64,000 nt of DNA from Chamaecyparis obtusa (GCA_027943335.1 BSBK01002931.1:248001-312000), one strand, 5' to 3'. Numbered from the stretch's first letter, positions 46,128-57,576 are shown. Made by a program: numbers and translations. Notes: generated by a model from the letters alone, not told the origin.

Positions 46128-47534
46128 TGTATTGTCTTAAAATAGAAGCACTTCCATGTTAAGAACATTTAGCCCTCCAAGTAAGAGTGGTTTGGGGTCA
46201 TGTTGAATGAGTTGAATAGGTATTTGACTTGGATCTATATGTTTCCCCTATTCTACCTTATTTTCCACTTCTTCCTGACATAATCATGGCATCCTGAATT
46301 GAAAAACCTAAGATTCTTGACCTCGGGGTCAATGTCAACCTCTTAGGTCAAGGTCAACCTTGACTCTGACCTGGTTCAAGGATGACCTCAACCCTAACCT
46401 AGGTCAAGGTCAACCTCGACCTTGACCCTAGGGTCTAGGATCCTTGGGGTTAGATTCTGGTTTCAGGGTTTCATCAAAATCTTGTATTTTCCCTCTTTGG
46501 GGCAATTATTTCTCAGATTAAGTGTCAAATTCTCAAATTAATATTTAAGGTGTCCACCTTTCTCAAGATTTGTATAGGATTCCTAATTTATTATTGGAGA
46601 TTAGCCTTTCTCAATTTTTGTGCCTAATGCTGAAATTAACTTTGGGGTTGGCCTTACCTCGAATTTTATGACAAGGCTCTTAAATAATTATTTTTATTTC
46701 TATATTAAGGGTGGTTTGCTTCTATACTTTTGTGTCAAGACTTTAATTTAATTTCCTCTCCATGTGCACCTCTCTAGATTTTTGTGTCATGGGCCCTTAA
46801 TTATTATTTTCTATGTGGCCTCTCTAAAAGTTTGTGCCCTAGATCACTATAAAAGGAGGCCTTCCTCTCTCATTTTCTCTATCCATTATCAAGAGCAATA
46901 TCTCTCAATCAAGTTTTTTGAAATCAATCTTTCATTCTCAAGCACTCTCAAGCAAGAAGACCAAGCATTCAAGCATTCAATTCATCAAGGAGATCCATTG
47001 TTAGCCATTGAAGGATTCAATCTCAATTCAATTCCAAGGTTAATTCCTAAATTGGGGTTTGACCAAGGCAAAACCCCCATCCAAACAAACAAAACCATTT
47101 TTCTTGCAAATACAAGTGTGAGACAGTGAATTAAAGTGCAAATTTGGATACCCTTTTCACTGAACTTTCAGGACTCGCGAATAGAATGTATGTCAAAGCT
47201 GTGGGAAGAAGGATCATGCCCTAGGGTAAGACCCTTCCTCATTATCTAGGTCAAGGATGATCTACATTAGATCAGAAAAATATTTTTGGGTTTTGTAGAC
47301 CTTGCAGTTTCGGTTCAATACTAAAAAAATCAATAGTTTTTGAGATTGTTTGATAGGGTTTTCAGCCATTTCTTTTTCGGAGGTAAGTACCTTTATTTCT
47401 TAATTTCAATGTTAATCATCTACATTTACTTTTCATATCAATACAATTCCATGTAAGTATAAAATATTGTCTTTGGGGTCTCTTTTATGTGCAAACCATT
47501 GTTCTAGGACCCCATCCACATTTCATCTTATACA
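46128..47534 (+). repeat. 3' LTR of the non-autonomous element
   Basis: 1407 bp, TGTATTGTC...CTTATACA, followed by ATTTA. It pairs with 38204-39769 with many point differences and some gaps. Confidence 0.9.
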
Positions 47535-47539
47535 ATTTA

Positions 47540-48992
47540 TTATTTATTTATTTTAAACCAAAAAAATTACAACTATTATGTTCATTAAGAAAAAATTTAA
47601 CAAGCTAAAAATAAATTATTAAATGGATCAAATCTGATTTATTTAAACATATAAATATATATAAATATACTTATAAATATATTTATAAAATATGTAAATA
47701 TATGAACTATCACGAGGGTAATAAGAAACTAAAACAGTCTATAGTCTTTATCCCAATCTGACCTTTATTTATTTATTTCTAGAAATAAGCTCTGAGTAGA
47801 AGAATAATAGAACATAGATAACCCCCTTTATTTAAAAACAAATATTCATATTCGAGTGCTTCCATAATACTTTTCCTAAACCCACAATTAACATGCAAGA
47901 ATGAAAATAATTAGATCTTCTCAGTAAGTGATTTCATTTTCATGGAAATATTCAAATTTACATTTTTTTTTAAAGACTAAAAAAAGAGTCTACTTTATTT
48001 TAAGTCTATTTATGCTCCTAAAATGCACTAAAAAATAAATTTTCTTTCTTTTCTTAAGCTTCACATAAGTTAAATAAACATACTATTAACTCAATACATA
48101 TCTCCCTAAATACATAATAAATTGGAGACTGAATTCAAAGTTTTAGATAGTCTAATCAACATGGGCTTACTTAATCATTTACATGACTTTTCTTTTGGTA
48201 AGAAACCTACATTAAAAATATGTAACATGATACTAAATAAATCTTTTTTTTTTCTTTTCTCGCTATTACAACATATAAATGTGGGTTCCTTTAGAATCCC
48301 ATTTACAATAGGTAAAACTTCTTTACAATTAAAGAGAGAACAAGATACAAGATTTAGTACATCCACTAGCTTTCTTTCCTCTTTATTTATTCAAGAAGTA
48401 AGCTTTCAACATCAAGTATCAAAGGCTTCAAATCCTGCAATGCAAATATGGATGGATCATGGGAAAGCTCACCTCCCAACCAAGGCCTCTAAGAGGCCAC
48501 CCTCGAGCTAGGGGAACCAAAGCATAAATGGGTCTCACACACACAAGCTTCATAGCTACACAAGAAACAACCAACAATAAGAAGAAAACAATCCCCTACC
48601 CAAGGATTTCACAAGCGTCACTCAAGACCCATTTTTAGGTTGAAGGTGAACCAAATAATTAAATGGGGAGATAGCCAAAACCATAAAAATTAATACAAGC
48701 CATCACACAACAAGAAATAGTCATATAGAAACTCCTTCGAACACAAAATCAGCTACATCTCATATGACCCCCAAGGCATTCTAGCCAAAGAAAAATACCC
48801 TTATGACCCCCATGGAATTGGCATCAAGGAGCCCATACCCCATGATTTCTCCCTCTCCTCCTTGAGGAGAGACTCTACACCCATGAGATGTCCTAAAAAC
48901 CCTTCACCTCCAAGGCTACTCTTCCCTCCCAAGGGTGAGTGTGGCCTTGAGACTCCCAAAATAAATAACTCAAACAATAAAAAAGATCACAT
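47540..48992 (-). repeat. 5' LTR of the Tekay-type element, distal piece
   Basis: Aligns with about 28670-30150 of the 3' LTR (for example AACATGGGCTTACTTAATC at both) and stops at GATCACAT, where the copia-like LTR begins. Confidence 0.9.
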
Positions 48993-50109
48993 TGTTGTAA
49001 ATTTGACTATACTTGTGTATATGACTAATTTTAGTGTTGTCATTATGGTAACAAAGTCATATGAATTTTTGAGGTCAATGCAATAACTTAGAAGATCAGA
49101 ATTTGGCTACATATGGAAGATAAAGCAGTTAGTAAAGAGCTGGATGAATAGAGCATCAGTGCACATGTGTATGATCAAGTTTTGGTATGCACCCTTGAAG
49201 ATAAGCTTTTGAGTATGTTGGTAAGCTATGGTTAAGCACACATGTTTAGATATGACAATATGAAGAAGTTACGGTGAGTTGAAGTGACATAGACAATGAG
49301 CGGCAAAACAGAACAGAGCATGCAGCCGATAGGAAAGATTTTGATTAGCGCATAATATTTTATTTTCTTAAGGCTATGAGCCTATTGTAAATGTTTTTTA
49401 AACATGTTAATATCAATGTATGTAAACATGGCCAATTCATTTGGAAGCGTTGTATGTAATAGGTTATAGGTCGACTTAGTAAATAGTTTTGGTTGTGCCC
49501 ATATATAAGGCATGCTCTTTTGTATTTGACAAGGAAGAGTTGAAAAAAGAAATAATAGAAGAGTAGAAGTATGCAAAGTATGTGTTAAGAGCAGTAAGAA
49601 TGATATAGATCTTTACAAGAGGTTAAAGCATCAATGCACAAAAGGAACTGATCAGACAAGAAGTATCATAGTAGCAGTTCACTCTTGCTGATATAGTGAG
49701 TATCTAATAACCAAGAGGTTGTAGCCTTCTCTATTGAGCAGTGAGCTCTAGCAGTGAGCCTTCCACCGCTGATAGGGTTTGTTCTATCAGACTCTTAACC
49801 AAGTCATTATACTAAGCATTGTAATGAATGCTCCTAATAGGGAAAAGGAACATTAATAGGTTCATAATACAAAGTACAATTATTAGTGGGTATTAATTCC
49901 CACCGGGGTTTTTCCTCTGGCCAAGGTTTCCCTATAATCATATCTGGTGTTATGTGTTATGGTTGTTTACTTTACTTTCTTTAATATTTAGTTCAATAAT
50001 TAATTAATTGGGCTAAGTTTCAAGAAGTAGAAAAACATTAATAATATAGAATGTTGATTCACCCCCCACCCCCCCCCGCCCCCCTCTCTCAGTGTTCCCA
50101 TTCCTAACA
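48993..50109 (+). repeat. 5' LTR of the copia-like element
   Basis: 1117 bp, TGTTGTAAAT...TTCCTAACA, with the CCCACCGGGGTTTTTCCTC motif (about 49899-49918) that is frequent near the 3' end of plant copia LTRs. It is followed by ATTAGTATCATAGATTTG, a degenerate tRNA-iMet primer site. A C-rich run lies at 50062-50083. Confidence 0.7.
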
Positions 50110-50163
50110 ATTAGTATCATAGATTTGATCCTCTGAAGATAAGTTTAACTAGTTGAGGAGATC

Positions 50164-51290
50164 ATGGTTTTGGAAGAAGTAAAACATCTGAAGAAGAATC
50201 TTGAAGCATCTCTTGAAGATCTTGACAGATTTGAAAATGAAATTGAAGAACTGAAACTAAAAGTCAGTGGCTCACAAGTATTCATCAAGAAACTAAGAAA
50301 AGATTTGAAATATTGTTCAAAAAATGATTTGGAAAAAATGGTCAAAAAGATAAATAAAGAAAACACATCTCTGAAGGATCAAATTAAAGAGTTGGATGAA
50401 AAGTTAACTAATAATGAGGAAGCCTATGAAGAACAGGTTAGAGAAAACAAGCAGTTGGATGAAGAACTCATGCAAGCCAATTTGAAAATCTTGCAATTAG
50501 AAAACATCAAGAAATAGATGGAATCTAAGTTAACTAAAGAAAAGAACCATATTAACAAATTGCACACAAGTACTGATCTAATAGAGTCACAGTTGTATGC
50601 ACTAAAGATTAAAGGAGATACCAATGGTATTTAATTCAATGAAGCAAAAAATAAAATCAATGCAATGCAAGAAAGATTGAAAGAACTTGAAAAATTGACA
50701 GAAGCTAAGAAGATTGGAAATCATACTGAAGCTAAAGCGGAACCATCTAAAGATGAACACAAGCCAGTAAACCAAATGTGTTATGCCTATAACAAGCATG
50801 GACATATAGCAAGAGATTATAAAGAGGTAAGGCCCTTCAATGGTTATTGTTATTTATGTAATAAATTTGGTCATAGAGCTATGAATTGTAGATCAAATCA
50901 AAGAAATCAGACTCAGCAAAATTAGAGAAATCATCCACAGCAAAATGTTAGAAGTCCTTAGTACATTACATGTTAGATATGCAATTGTAATGGTCACACA
51001 GCTAGACAATGCACTATGGTAACTCACATCAATGCACTGAGGAATTTAAGGTTCCAATTATTTGTTACTCTTATAACAAGGTTGGACACATCTCAAAGTA
51101 TTGCAGATCATAAGTGTAAGAACGAGAAAGACCCGATAAGTCTCAAGGATCAATTTTGGATGAATCTAGAGAAGTCAAGTTTGTGAAAGCTATAGAGGAT
51201 GCGAGCAAGATATGGATGGAAGTAAAGAAAGATAATGTTAGTGGCATAGTAGTAGATGCATCCTCAGTGGATGTCCCTTCTACTTCTAGA
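50164..51290 (+). pseudogene. copia-like gag with zinc knuckles
   Basis: 50164-50517 is a Lys/Glu-rich coiled coil (EVKHLKKNLEASLEDLDRF). The same frame, after TAG 50515 and TAA near 50632, gives three knuckles: CYAYNKHGHIARDY (second and last Cys lost), CYLCNKFGHRAMNC at about 50850-50891 (intact C-x2-C-x4-H-x4-C) and a broken CNCNGHTARQC. It would package element RNA. The pol that should follow is absent. Confidence 0.7.
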
Positions 51291-51984
51291 TAAATGACCC
51301 TCATAGTCATAGGGGGAGCTCAATTATCTCTAGACCCCTGCGTGGCCCATATACTCACCCTCAGAGTATGTGCCTTTGGTTATAATTGTTTGGATATTAG
51401 TTGATGTTGTATGAAAGATTACACAACCTGATTATTAGCAGAAAAAAAGATTGGAATTCTTTGTTACATTCTACATTATTGTGGCAAGCATTAATTGCAT
51501 AAAGTTATTTTTATAGTCACCGAAGATCCATTATCCTCACTTTTGCATTCGAGTTTGAGCCTTTGGAGAGAATAGGAGATCAAGCAGTTAGTGTTGAAAG
51601 ATTGCAGTTGTTTTCATTAGCGAAAAGCATTTTAAGTTGGTTACGAAACCTTTGTTCAAACATGACGGTTTAGAAATCATTTGGAAACCTATTTAAGCAT
51701 TGATCAAGTAATGGCCACTCTTGTTTTATTTGATGTTACAAAAAGGAAGAGATATGTATTCAAGAAGCATCCTTTTAAGTCAGTGCTAGATGATTTGGAA
51801 GGGGCATTTTCTAGAACTCTGATGGGAGTGATGCACATAAAAGATATTCATACATATATATATTGTAAGAAGGAACTTGTAGGGTTGGACAGAATTAGGT
51901 CACACATTGAAACAACGATGAATCCAGACATGTCAATCAAAAATGAATTCGCACACTTATATTTTATTGGTTCATGAGTTACGC
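51291..51984 (+). other. Unassigned stretch after copia-like gag, with an open frame
   Basis: A purine run ATAGGGGGAGC sits at 51310-51321 shortly after the gag frame. The open frame 51681-51977 (98 aa, METYLSIDQVMATLVLFDV...) has no recognised domain; it may be a captured piece or chance. Confidence 0.35.
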
Positions 51985-52600
51985 CCATATTTATGATATG
52001 CACCCTTGGAGTTAAGCTTAGAGATGATTTTTTGATGTTCGCTTAAGAGGGAATGAGTTAATTCAGGCCGTGGAGAAAGATCTAGTTGTTTTGGTAGAGT
52101 CGACAGTGTGTAGCGTGTGTATACATTTATCTTATTAAGACAGGTCCCAGAATATGTTGCATGCATAATAGAGCCGATAGAATGATTGTTGGAAATTTCT
52201 ATGGTTTCTCTAATATGATTTCAAGGTGGTTCTAACAGGGTGACTTGATTATATCATTTAGAGGAAAGATATTTATAGGTAGTCATTTGTGATTACTTGA
52301 GCATGGTTCATGGTTGATGAAGAGCAGAGTAGAGTGTGCGAAGTGTGGAACCATATGAAGAAGGTCTATGTGACCAAGTAGAGTACTTGTGCTATACATT
52401 GGAACTGATCTAGGCAAGCGCGTCTAAGCACAGTTCACCAAGATCCAGATATAGTGTGTATCTATTATCTAGAAGATTGTATCCTTCACCCCTCAGAGCA
52501 GTAAGCTCTTGGACAGTAGGTCCTCTCCCCTAATAGGGACAATTGTAAAAGACTCCTAACAGGGTCCGACCCTTAACTAGGTCTATTGTACATAATGGGT
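51985..52600 (+). repeat. Divergent second copia-like LTR stretch
   Basis: Shares TATGCACCCTTGGAGTTAAGCTT and the ATATAGTG-GTATCTA...TTGTA-CCTTC...GCAGT-AGCTCT block with 49170-49800, in the same order, but with far lower similarity than a normal LTR pair. Its end is cut near 52600. Confidence 0.55.
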
Positions 52601-52635
52601 GAAAGCACAAACCTATGTCGTAGTAGAGGACAAAT

Positions 52636-52890
52636 TAGGGGGTTTCGGCCGGAACGGTTTCGGCCGAAAGAGGTTCGACCGAACCTATGTGGCAGCCATG
52701 AGGTGCCAAGTGGTGCCAAGTGGTGCCTATGTGGCAAGTATGGTTCGGCCGAACCCGTTTTGGCCGAAACGGGTTCGACCAAACCCCTGGAAAATTATAA
52801 ATAGGCAAAAATTGCCCTCCGGAGCTCATTTGTTCACTAGCGACTTTCGAATTTTGAGGAGTGCTTAAGAGGGTTTTGGCCGAACCAGGT
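52636..52890 (+). promoter_or_regulatory. Promoter-like block with TTCGGCCGAA palindrome arrays
   Basis: Degenerate 10-bp palindromes TTCGGCCGAA start at 52644, 52659, 52674, then 52744, 52759, 52774, with a seventh at 52875. Spacing within each triplet is exactly 15 bp, and the two triplets are exactly 100 bp apart. Between them lie two copies each of GGTGCCAAGT and CTATGTGGCA. A TATA box follows at 52796. GC content here stands out sharply from the AT-rich surroundings. Variants are mostly C-to-T or G-to-A. Confidence 0.65.
52796..52803 (+). promoter_or_regulatory. TATA box TATAAATA
   Basis: A strong TATA match 13 bp after the last palindrome of the second triplet. It predicts transcription start near 52826-52832, just before CTCATTTGTTCACTAGC. 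Confidence 0.6.
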
Positions 52891-53429
52891 TTTTTTTTTT
52901 TTTTTAAAAGTTTTATGTTTTTAAATGTTTTTTAATAGTTTTATTATGTTTTATTGTTTTCTAATTTGTTTTTTTAATTTAAATAAAATAGTTAATTTTT
53001 TAAAATGTGTTAAAATAGTTAATTTTTTTTTCTAATTTAAATAAAATAGTTAATTTGTTTTTCTAATTTAAATAAAATAGTTAATTTGTTTTTTTTAATT
53101 TAAATAAAATAGTTAGTTAAATAGTTTGTTTATTTTTTTAATTTAAATGAAATAGTTAATTTAGTTTAAATTTAATATTTTAAATTTAACATAGTTAAGC
53201 ATAGTGAAACATAGTTAACATAGTTAACCATAGTTAAACTTAATAACATAGTTAATCTTAAGAACATAGTTAACATAGTAAACATAGTTAACCATAGTTA
53301 ATCTTAAGAACATAGTTAACCATAGTTAAACTTAATAACATATTTAACCATAGTTAATCTTAAGAACATAGTTAACATAATGAACATAGTTAATCATAGT
53401 TAAACTTAAGAACATAGTTAACTTTAATC

Positions 53430-53950
53430 CTAGAACCCTAACATATTATAGATAATCCTAACACAAATTGTAACCCTAAACCTTGATCATACTCGTAATT
53501 GTAACCATTAACCTTTAACTCTAACCCTAACAATTTAATCCTAACTATAACCCTAAATATTAATTGTAACAATAACCAAAACCCTAACCCTAACTATAAT
53601 CCAAAGTCTAACCGCAATTATAAGTGTAACCATAATTCTAACCCTAACCCTAAACAAATTTCTAACCCTAACCATAAACCTAACCCTAACATTAAACCTT
53701 AACACTTAATCCTAAATGTAACTATAACTATAACCAAAAGCCTAAACCCCAACCCTAACCATAGTCATATACTCATTAAATGCTAAAACCTAACCATAAA
53801 TGCTAAAATATAATTAGAAATGGTAAACCATAATTATAAACCTAAACCAAATCCTAACTATAAAATTTTAATCTTAACATTGATCCTAAGCTTGATCCTA
53901 ACACTAACCACAGTCAAAATCCTACCCCTAACCATACTACTAACCACATG
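53430..53950. repeat. Degenerate CCCTAA telomere-like array
   Basis: Many ACCCTAACCCTAA stretches mixed with variants such as TAACCATAA and TAAATCCTAA. The basic word is the 6-mer CCCTAA more often than the plant 7-mer CCCTAAA. Confidence 0.65.
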
Positions 53951-54120
53951 ATGTATTTACCCTAAGCTTGATGATATCCTAATCCTACGCCCCAATCAAT
54001 GAACATGTAATTAGTGAACATAATTAGTGAACATAATTAGAGAACTAATTACTAATCTAACAAAATTTTACTAATCTAATTAGTGAACATTATTAGTGAA
54101 CATAATTAGATAATTAGATT

Positions 54121-55020
54121 TAACTTAACCCAACTATAATTATGTATAATTATATTCAACATCAAGACCTAACCTCAACCTTAAAAAACCATAAATTTGT
54201 AAACTAAAACCCAATGTAAATACTCGTGCAAATTAATCATAGTTATAACCCTAACCTTAATTAGTCAACATAATTAGTGAGTTCATAATTACTAATCTAA
54301 AAATTTTACTAATCTAATTCTAAGTGAACATAATTAGTGAACATTTAATTAGATAGCATAATTAGATAACTAATTACTAATCTAACAATTACTAATCTAA
54401 TTAGTGAACTTAATTAGATAATTCTAGATAACTTAACTAGAATATAATTAGTGAACATAATTAGATAACTAGAATAATTAGTGAACATAACTAGATAATT
54501 AGATAACTTAACCCAACTATACATAATTATATTCAACATCAAGAACCTAACCTCAACCTTAAAAAACCATAAATTTGTAGACTAAAACCCAATGTAAATA
54601 CTTGTGCAAATTAATCATAGTTATAACCCTAACCTTAATTAGTCAACATAATTAGTGAATTCATAATTACTAATCTAACAATTTTACTAATCTAATTCTA
54701 AGTGAACATAATTAGTGAACATGTAATTAGATAGCATAATTAGATAACTAGTTACTAATCTAATTAGTGAACATAATTAGATAATTCTAGATAACTTAAC
54801 TAGAATATAATTAGTGAACATAATTAGATAACTAGAATAATTAGTGAACATAACTAGATAATTAGATAACTTAACCCAACTATACATAATTATATTCAAC
54901 ATCAAGAACCTAACCTCAACCTTAAAAAACCATAAATTTGTAAACTAAAACCCAATATAAATACTCACATGCAAATTAATCATAGTTATAACCCTAACCT
55001 TAATTAGTGAACATAATTAC
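54121..55020. repeat. Higher-order tandem repeat of about 370 bp, three copies
   Basis: CAACATCAAG starts at 54157, 54534 and 54897 (spacing 377 and 363) within longer repeated blocks that also include AACCTAACCTCAACCTTAAA and the short unit AATTAGTGAACATAATTAGA. Confidence 0.8.
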
Positions 55021-55230
55021 TAATCTAACAATATTAGTGAACATAATTAGATAACATGTAATTAGATAACTAATTTATATGCATGTTTAAATTTATAGTT
55101 CATGTATGCACGTTTAAATTTTTAGTTCATGTATGCACGTTTAAATTTGTAACATGTATGTTTCTTAAATTTGTATGTACATGCATGCAGTGATCTCTCT
55201 ATATATATTCAGATTGTTTATCTATTACAC

Positions 55231-56688
55231 ATGGCATCCGGTAGAGCTTCCGTAGATTCTGGTGAGGCTAGTGTTCATGGGGGGGGTGGTAGTGCTTGTA
55301 GTCACAGCTCTCATGCATCAGCTGATATAGCTGAGGCTAGACAGAAGTTATTTGTAGATACTATTGACAGATTGCAATGAGCACTACAGATTTTGGAGGA
55401 GATGTTAGTTTCATCCACCACTATCCCTAATAGGGATAGGGTGAATGTTATTAGAGATGAGATGTTACATATTATTGACACTATTCAATCATACAACCCA
55501 TATGATGAGATTAGTGCTCATGGATTCTATACTTCTTTGTCTCGCAGTGTTACTGGCACTGTGAAGTATAGCACCATTGATACACTTGTTACCACCCTTA
55601 TGGTGAAGTGTATGTTTCCTCATTATTTAGATAAGACGAAGGTGAGAGGATATATGGTGACAAGATGTGAGGATGATCTTATGGGACCCTTCATATATCC
55701 TGGATGGTTGGCCTTGCAGCACAGGTGGCCCCAGAAGGATGAGCTGCCACTATATTTTTGCAAACAATTGTATGCAGAATTTCATTTGCATCTAGATGTT
55801 GATTATACAGATATTCCCATTTATGTTGGGCAGGGGAAGGGTAGATTATATGATAGGTTTAGAGCACTTGATGCCCCTGTGCCCATTGATAAGTGGGCAA
55901 GGGTGGGTCCAAACCTTTTGGTCGTACCAAAAGGTTTGGAAGTAGCAGGAGGGGTTGCGGCAGATGAGAGGCTGAGGACTGATGTGTAATCTAGCATAGC
56001 TACTATCACCACATAGGTTTAGGAGATGTCATCTGATCATGTGGGCAGATATGTGTTACATTCACATTTAGCCATTCCTACACCTACACAGCCTGGTGCA
56101 TCATGTAGTGGTGGTGACTTATATGATATAGTTGACATACCATCTCCTCTAGAGGTTGTAGCTATATCAGATATGGACCATTTGCAACACACGAGTGCAT
56201 GTTTATCTAGTGATTTACTTTCGGCATATCAGACCATACAGATGCTTAGTGGGATGTCACTCGGGGAGGTTCCTGCATTTTTCAAGACATATAGTGCTCA
56301 ACAGACTACACCACCCATAGGTTCTTAGCAGTGTACACCACCCACAAGTCCTCAACAGACTACAGCACCCACAGGTCCTCCGCCTACTGCACCACCCACG
56401 GGTCCTTCACCTACTGCACCACCACCTACAGCTCTTCATCAGACCACTCAGAGCACTTCATCAACACATCGAGGTCGTCAGCTCTTTACTAAATTGCTTA
56501 CAAACATAGATATTGATCCTTCAGATATACCATGTGATTCGAGAGAGTTGAGTGCTATTGGTAGAGCATTAGGGGGTCTGATTAGTGTTGTTCCACCTGA
56601 TGCACCTGGATATGGAGATTTACAGACTCCACATGATCCTATCCAGCATGATACACAGGTATATCGAGATGTTTGTTCAAAAAATTAA
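55231..56688 (+). pseudogene. Unrecognised 486-codon frame with in-frame stops
   Basis: A single frame from ATG 55231 (MASGRASVDSGEASVHGGGG) to TAA 56686, or to a donor site CAG|GTATAT at 56659. It is interrupted only by in-frame stops: TGA 55378, TAA 55987, two TAGs before 56026 and TAG near 56326; there is no frameshift. Residues about 55-250 form the most ordered part (VTGTVKYSTIDTLVTTLMVK, FIYPGWLALQHRWPQ). The second half is Thr/Pro/Gln-rich (PPTAPPTGPSPTAPPP) and then turns acidic. I recognise no family, transposase motif or membrane segment. It may be a host gene or the cargo of an undefined mobile element. Confidence 0.6.
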
Positions 56689-56716
56689 TTTTTCTATGAT
56701 CATAAGTATTTAAAAT

Positions 56717-57574
56717 TGATGCAGGAGCATCCTGGGTGTAAGAGCAATCTTGCATCACCCAAAAATATTTCTTCTTTTATATTCAATAAGGGCTATTTTG
56801 TGCAGAGCTACTATTTGTGGAAAGTTACTATTTTTGGTAATTTTTGTATGTGCTCAGAATGATCTGATTTCTTTCTTGAAGGTTCATGTTGGTCATATAA
56901 GTTTGCCAGTAAAGTTTCATTGCCAGATCAAGTGTATATTGGAAGATATTGAAGATTTTCGGTATTGGCAGCAGGGTACAGAAACTTTGAACTCAATTTT
57001 GAAGGCTTTAGAGGCCCCATATGAGGTCAAAAATTTGGGTGACGGGCGCTTGCGCGGGTCAAGCCTGTAGAGCGCTTTGTGGTGTTTCCGAAATGGGGTT
57101 ATAATAGCCGATCGGGTCAACTAGTGATGACTTATGGTCTTCAGAAGTTGGGCCACCTGAAATGGCAGAAAATAATTTTCTTCAAAATTTATGTTCGGGT
57201 TTCAAAAGTTATTTTGAGCCGACTTTGATGTAATAAATTGAAAAATAAAATAATTCTAAGTTTGGTCGGCCCTTAGGGCTAAATTTCTGGAACCTTCTCG
57301 GGCGGTAGAAATTGTCTATATTAGGAAGGCTGTATTATTGTCTTAGGGGTTCAGAATAGTTCTGGGTAGTAGATCTGGGTATTGATTCGAGGCCTTGTCC
57401 TATAGAATATTGTAAAGGAATGCCCATGTGGCTTTGCATATTGTAATTCTGAAAGTTTGGAATTCCACATTTGTGGAGATAATAAGAAGCCAATTTTCTG
57501 TTCTTGCACATTATTGTTGTTGTTTCTCTATTTCTCTTATGTGGTTGTGGTATTAAGGGGAGCACCCTTCATCA
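56717..57574 (+). repeat. 5' LTR of the complete chromovirus
   Basis: 858 bp, TGATGCAGGAGC...CCTTCATCA. Confidence 0.95.
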
Positions 57575-57576
57575 GG

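Larger units (their letters stand above)
38204..47534 (+). mobile_element. 9.3-kb non-autonomous Tat-like LTR retrotransposon (no RT, RNase H or integrase)
   Basis: Flanked by a perfect 5-bp duplication ATTTA (38199-38203 and 47535-47539). The LTRs are 38204-39769 and 46128-47534, both TGTAT...TACA. The interior holds a Tat-type protease, a G-patch-like segment and a Cys/His motif, but nothing resembling RT, RNase H or integrase. It is itself interrupted by a 2.5-kb insert (41734 to about 44265). It sits inside the 5' LTR of the Tekay-type element and is therefore younger than that element. Confidence 0.9.
26974..48992 (-). mobile_element. Tekay/Del-type chromovirus, minus strand, split by nested insertions
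   Basis: 3' LTR 26974-31693, internal region 31694-36543, 5' LTR starting at 36544 and continuing to 48992 in two pieces around a 9.3-kb insertion. LTRs begin TGTGAGGCC and end CATGACA on the minus strand. Gag, protease, RT, RNase H, integrase and a C-terminal chromodomain are present in that order on the minus strand. The distal 1.5 kb of the 5' LTR (counterpart of about 30150-31693) is missing after 48992, where a copia-like LTR begins, so no target duplication can be matched to TTTAA at 26969-26973. Confidence 0.9.
48993..52600 (+). mobile_element. Decayed Ty1/copia-like LTR element
   Basis: Begins with an LTR of TGTTG...CCTAACA type and a gag with CCHC knuckles. No RT or integrase was recognised, and the sequence ends near 52600 in a divergent, incomplete second LTR-like stretch. 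The left flank CACAT (48988-48992) is not matched downstream. Its right border against the palindrome-rich region is approximate. Confidence 0.65.
52889..55190 (+). other. Possible 5' UTR intron made of low-complexity repeats
   Basis: Donor-like ACCAG|GTTTTT at 52889 and acceptor-like GCATGCAG at 55190, 41 bp before ATG 55231. The interior holds AAATAAAATAGTTAATTT repeats (52970-53160), CATAGTTAACCATAGTTAA repeats (53180-53420), CCCTAA-rich sequence (53430-53950) and higher-order repeats (54121-55020). No coding region. The splice model is an inference. Confidence 0.4.

Noticed and set aside
50055..50090. C-rich run as a G-quadruplex or polypurine tract
   Set aside because: It lies inside the copia-like LTR near its end, and its purine strand is in the wrong position for a plus-strand primer; quadruplex potential cannot be judged by eye.
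52573..52868. Overlapping open frames on both strands in the palindrome-rich block
   Set aside because: They are open because the GC-rich palindromes repeat with a 15-bp (five-codon) period and lack stops; the peptides are low-complexity and mirror one another.
54000..55080. CRISPR-like or origin-like iteron array
   Set aside because: Simple AT-rich satellite with nested higher-order repeats and no associated genes.
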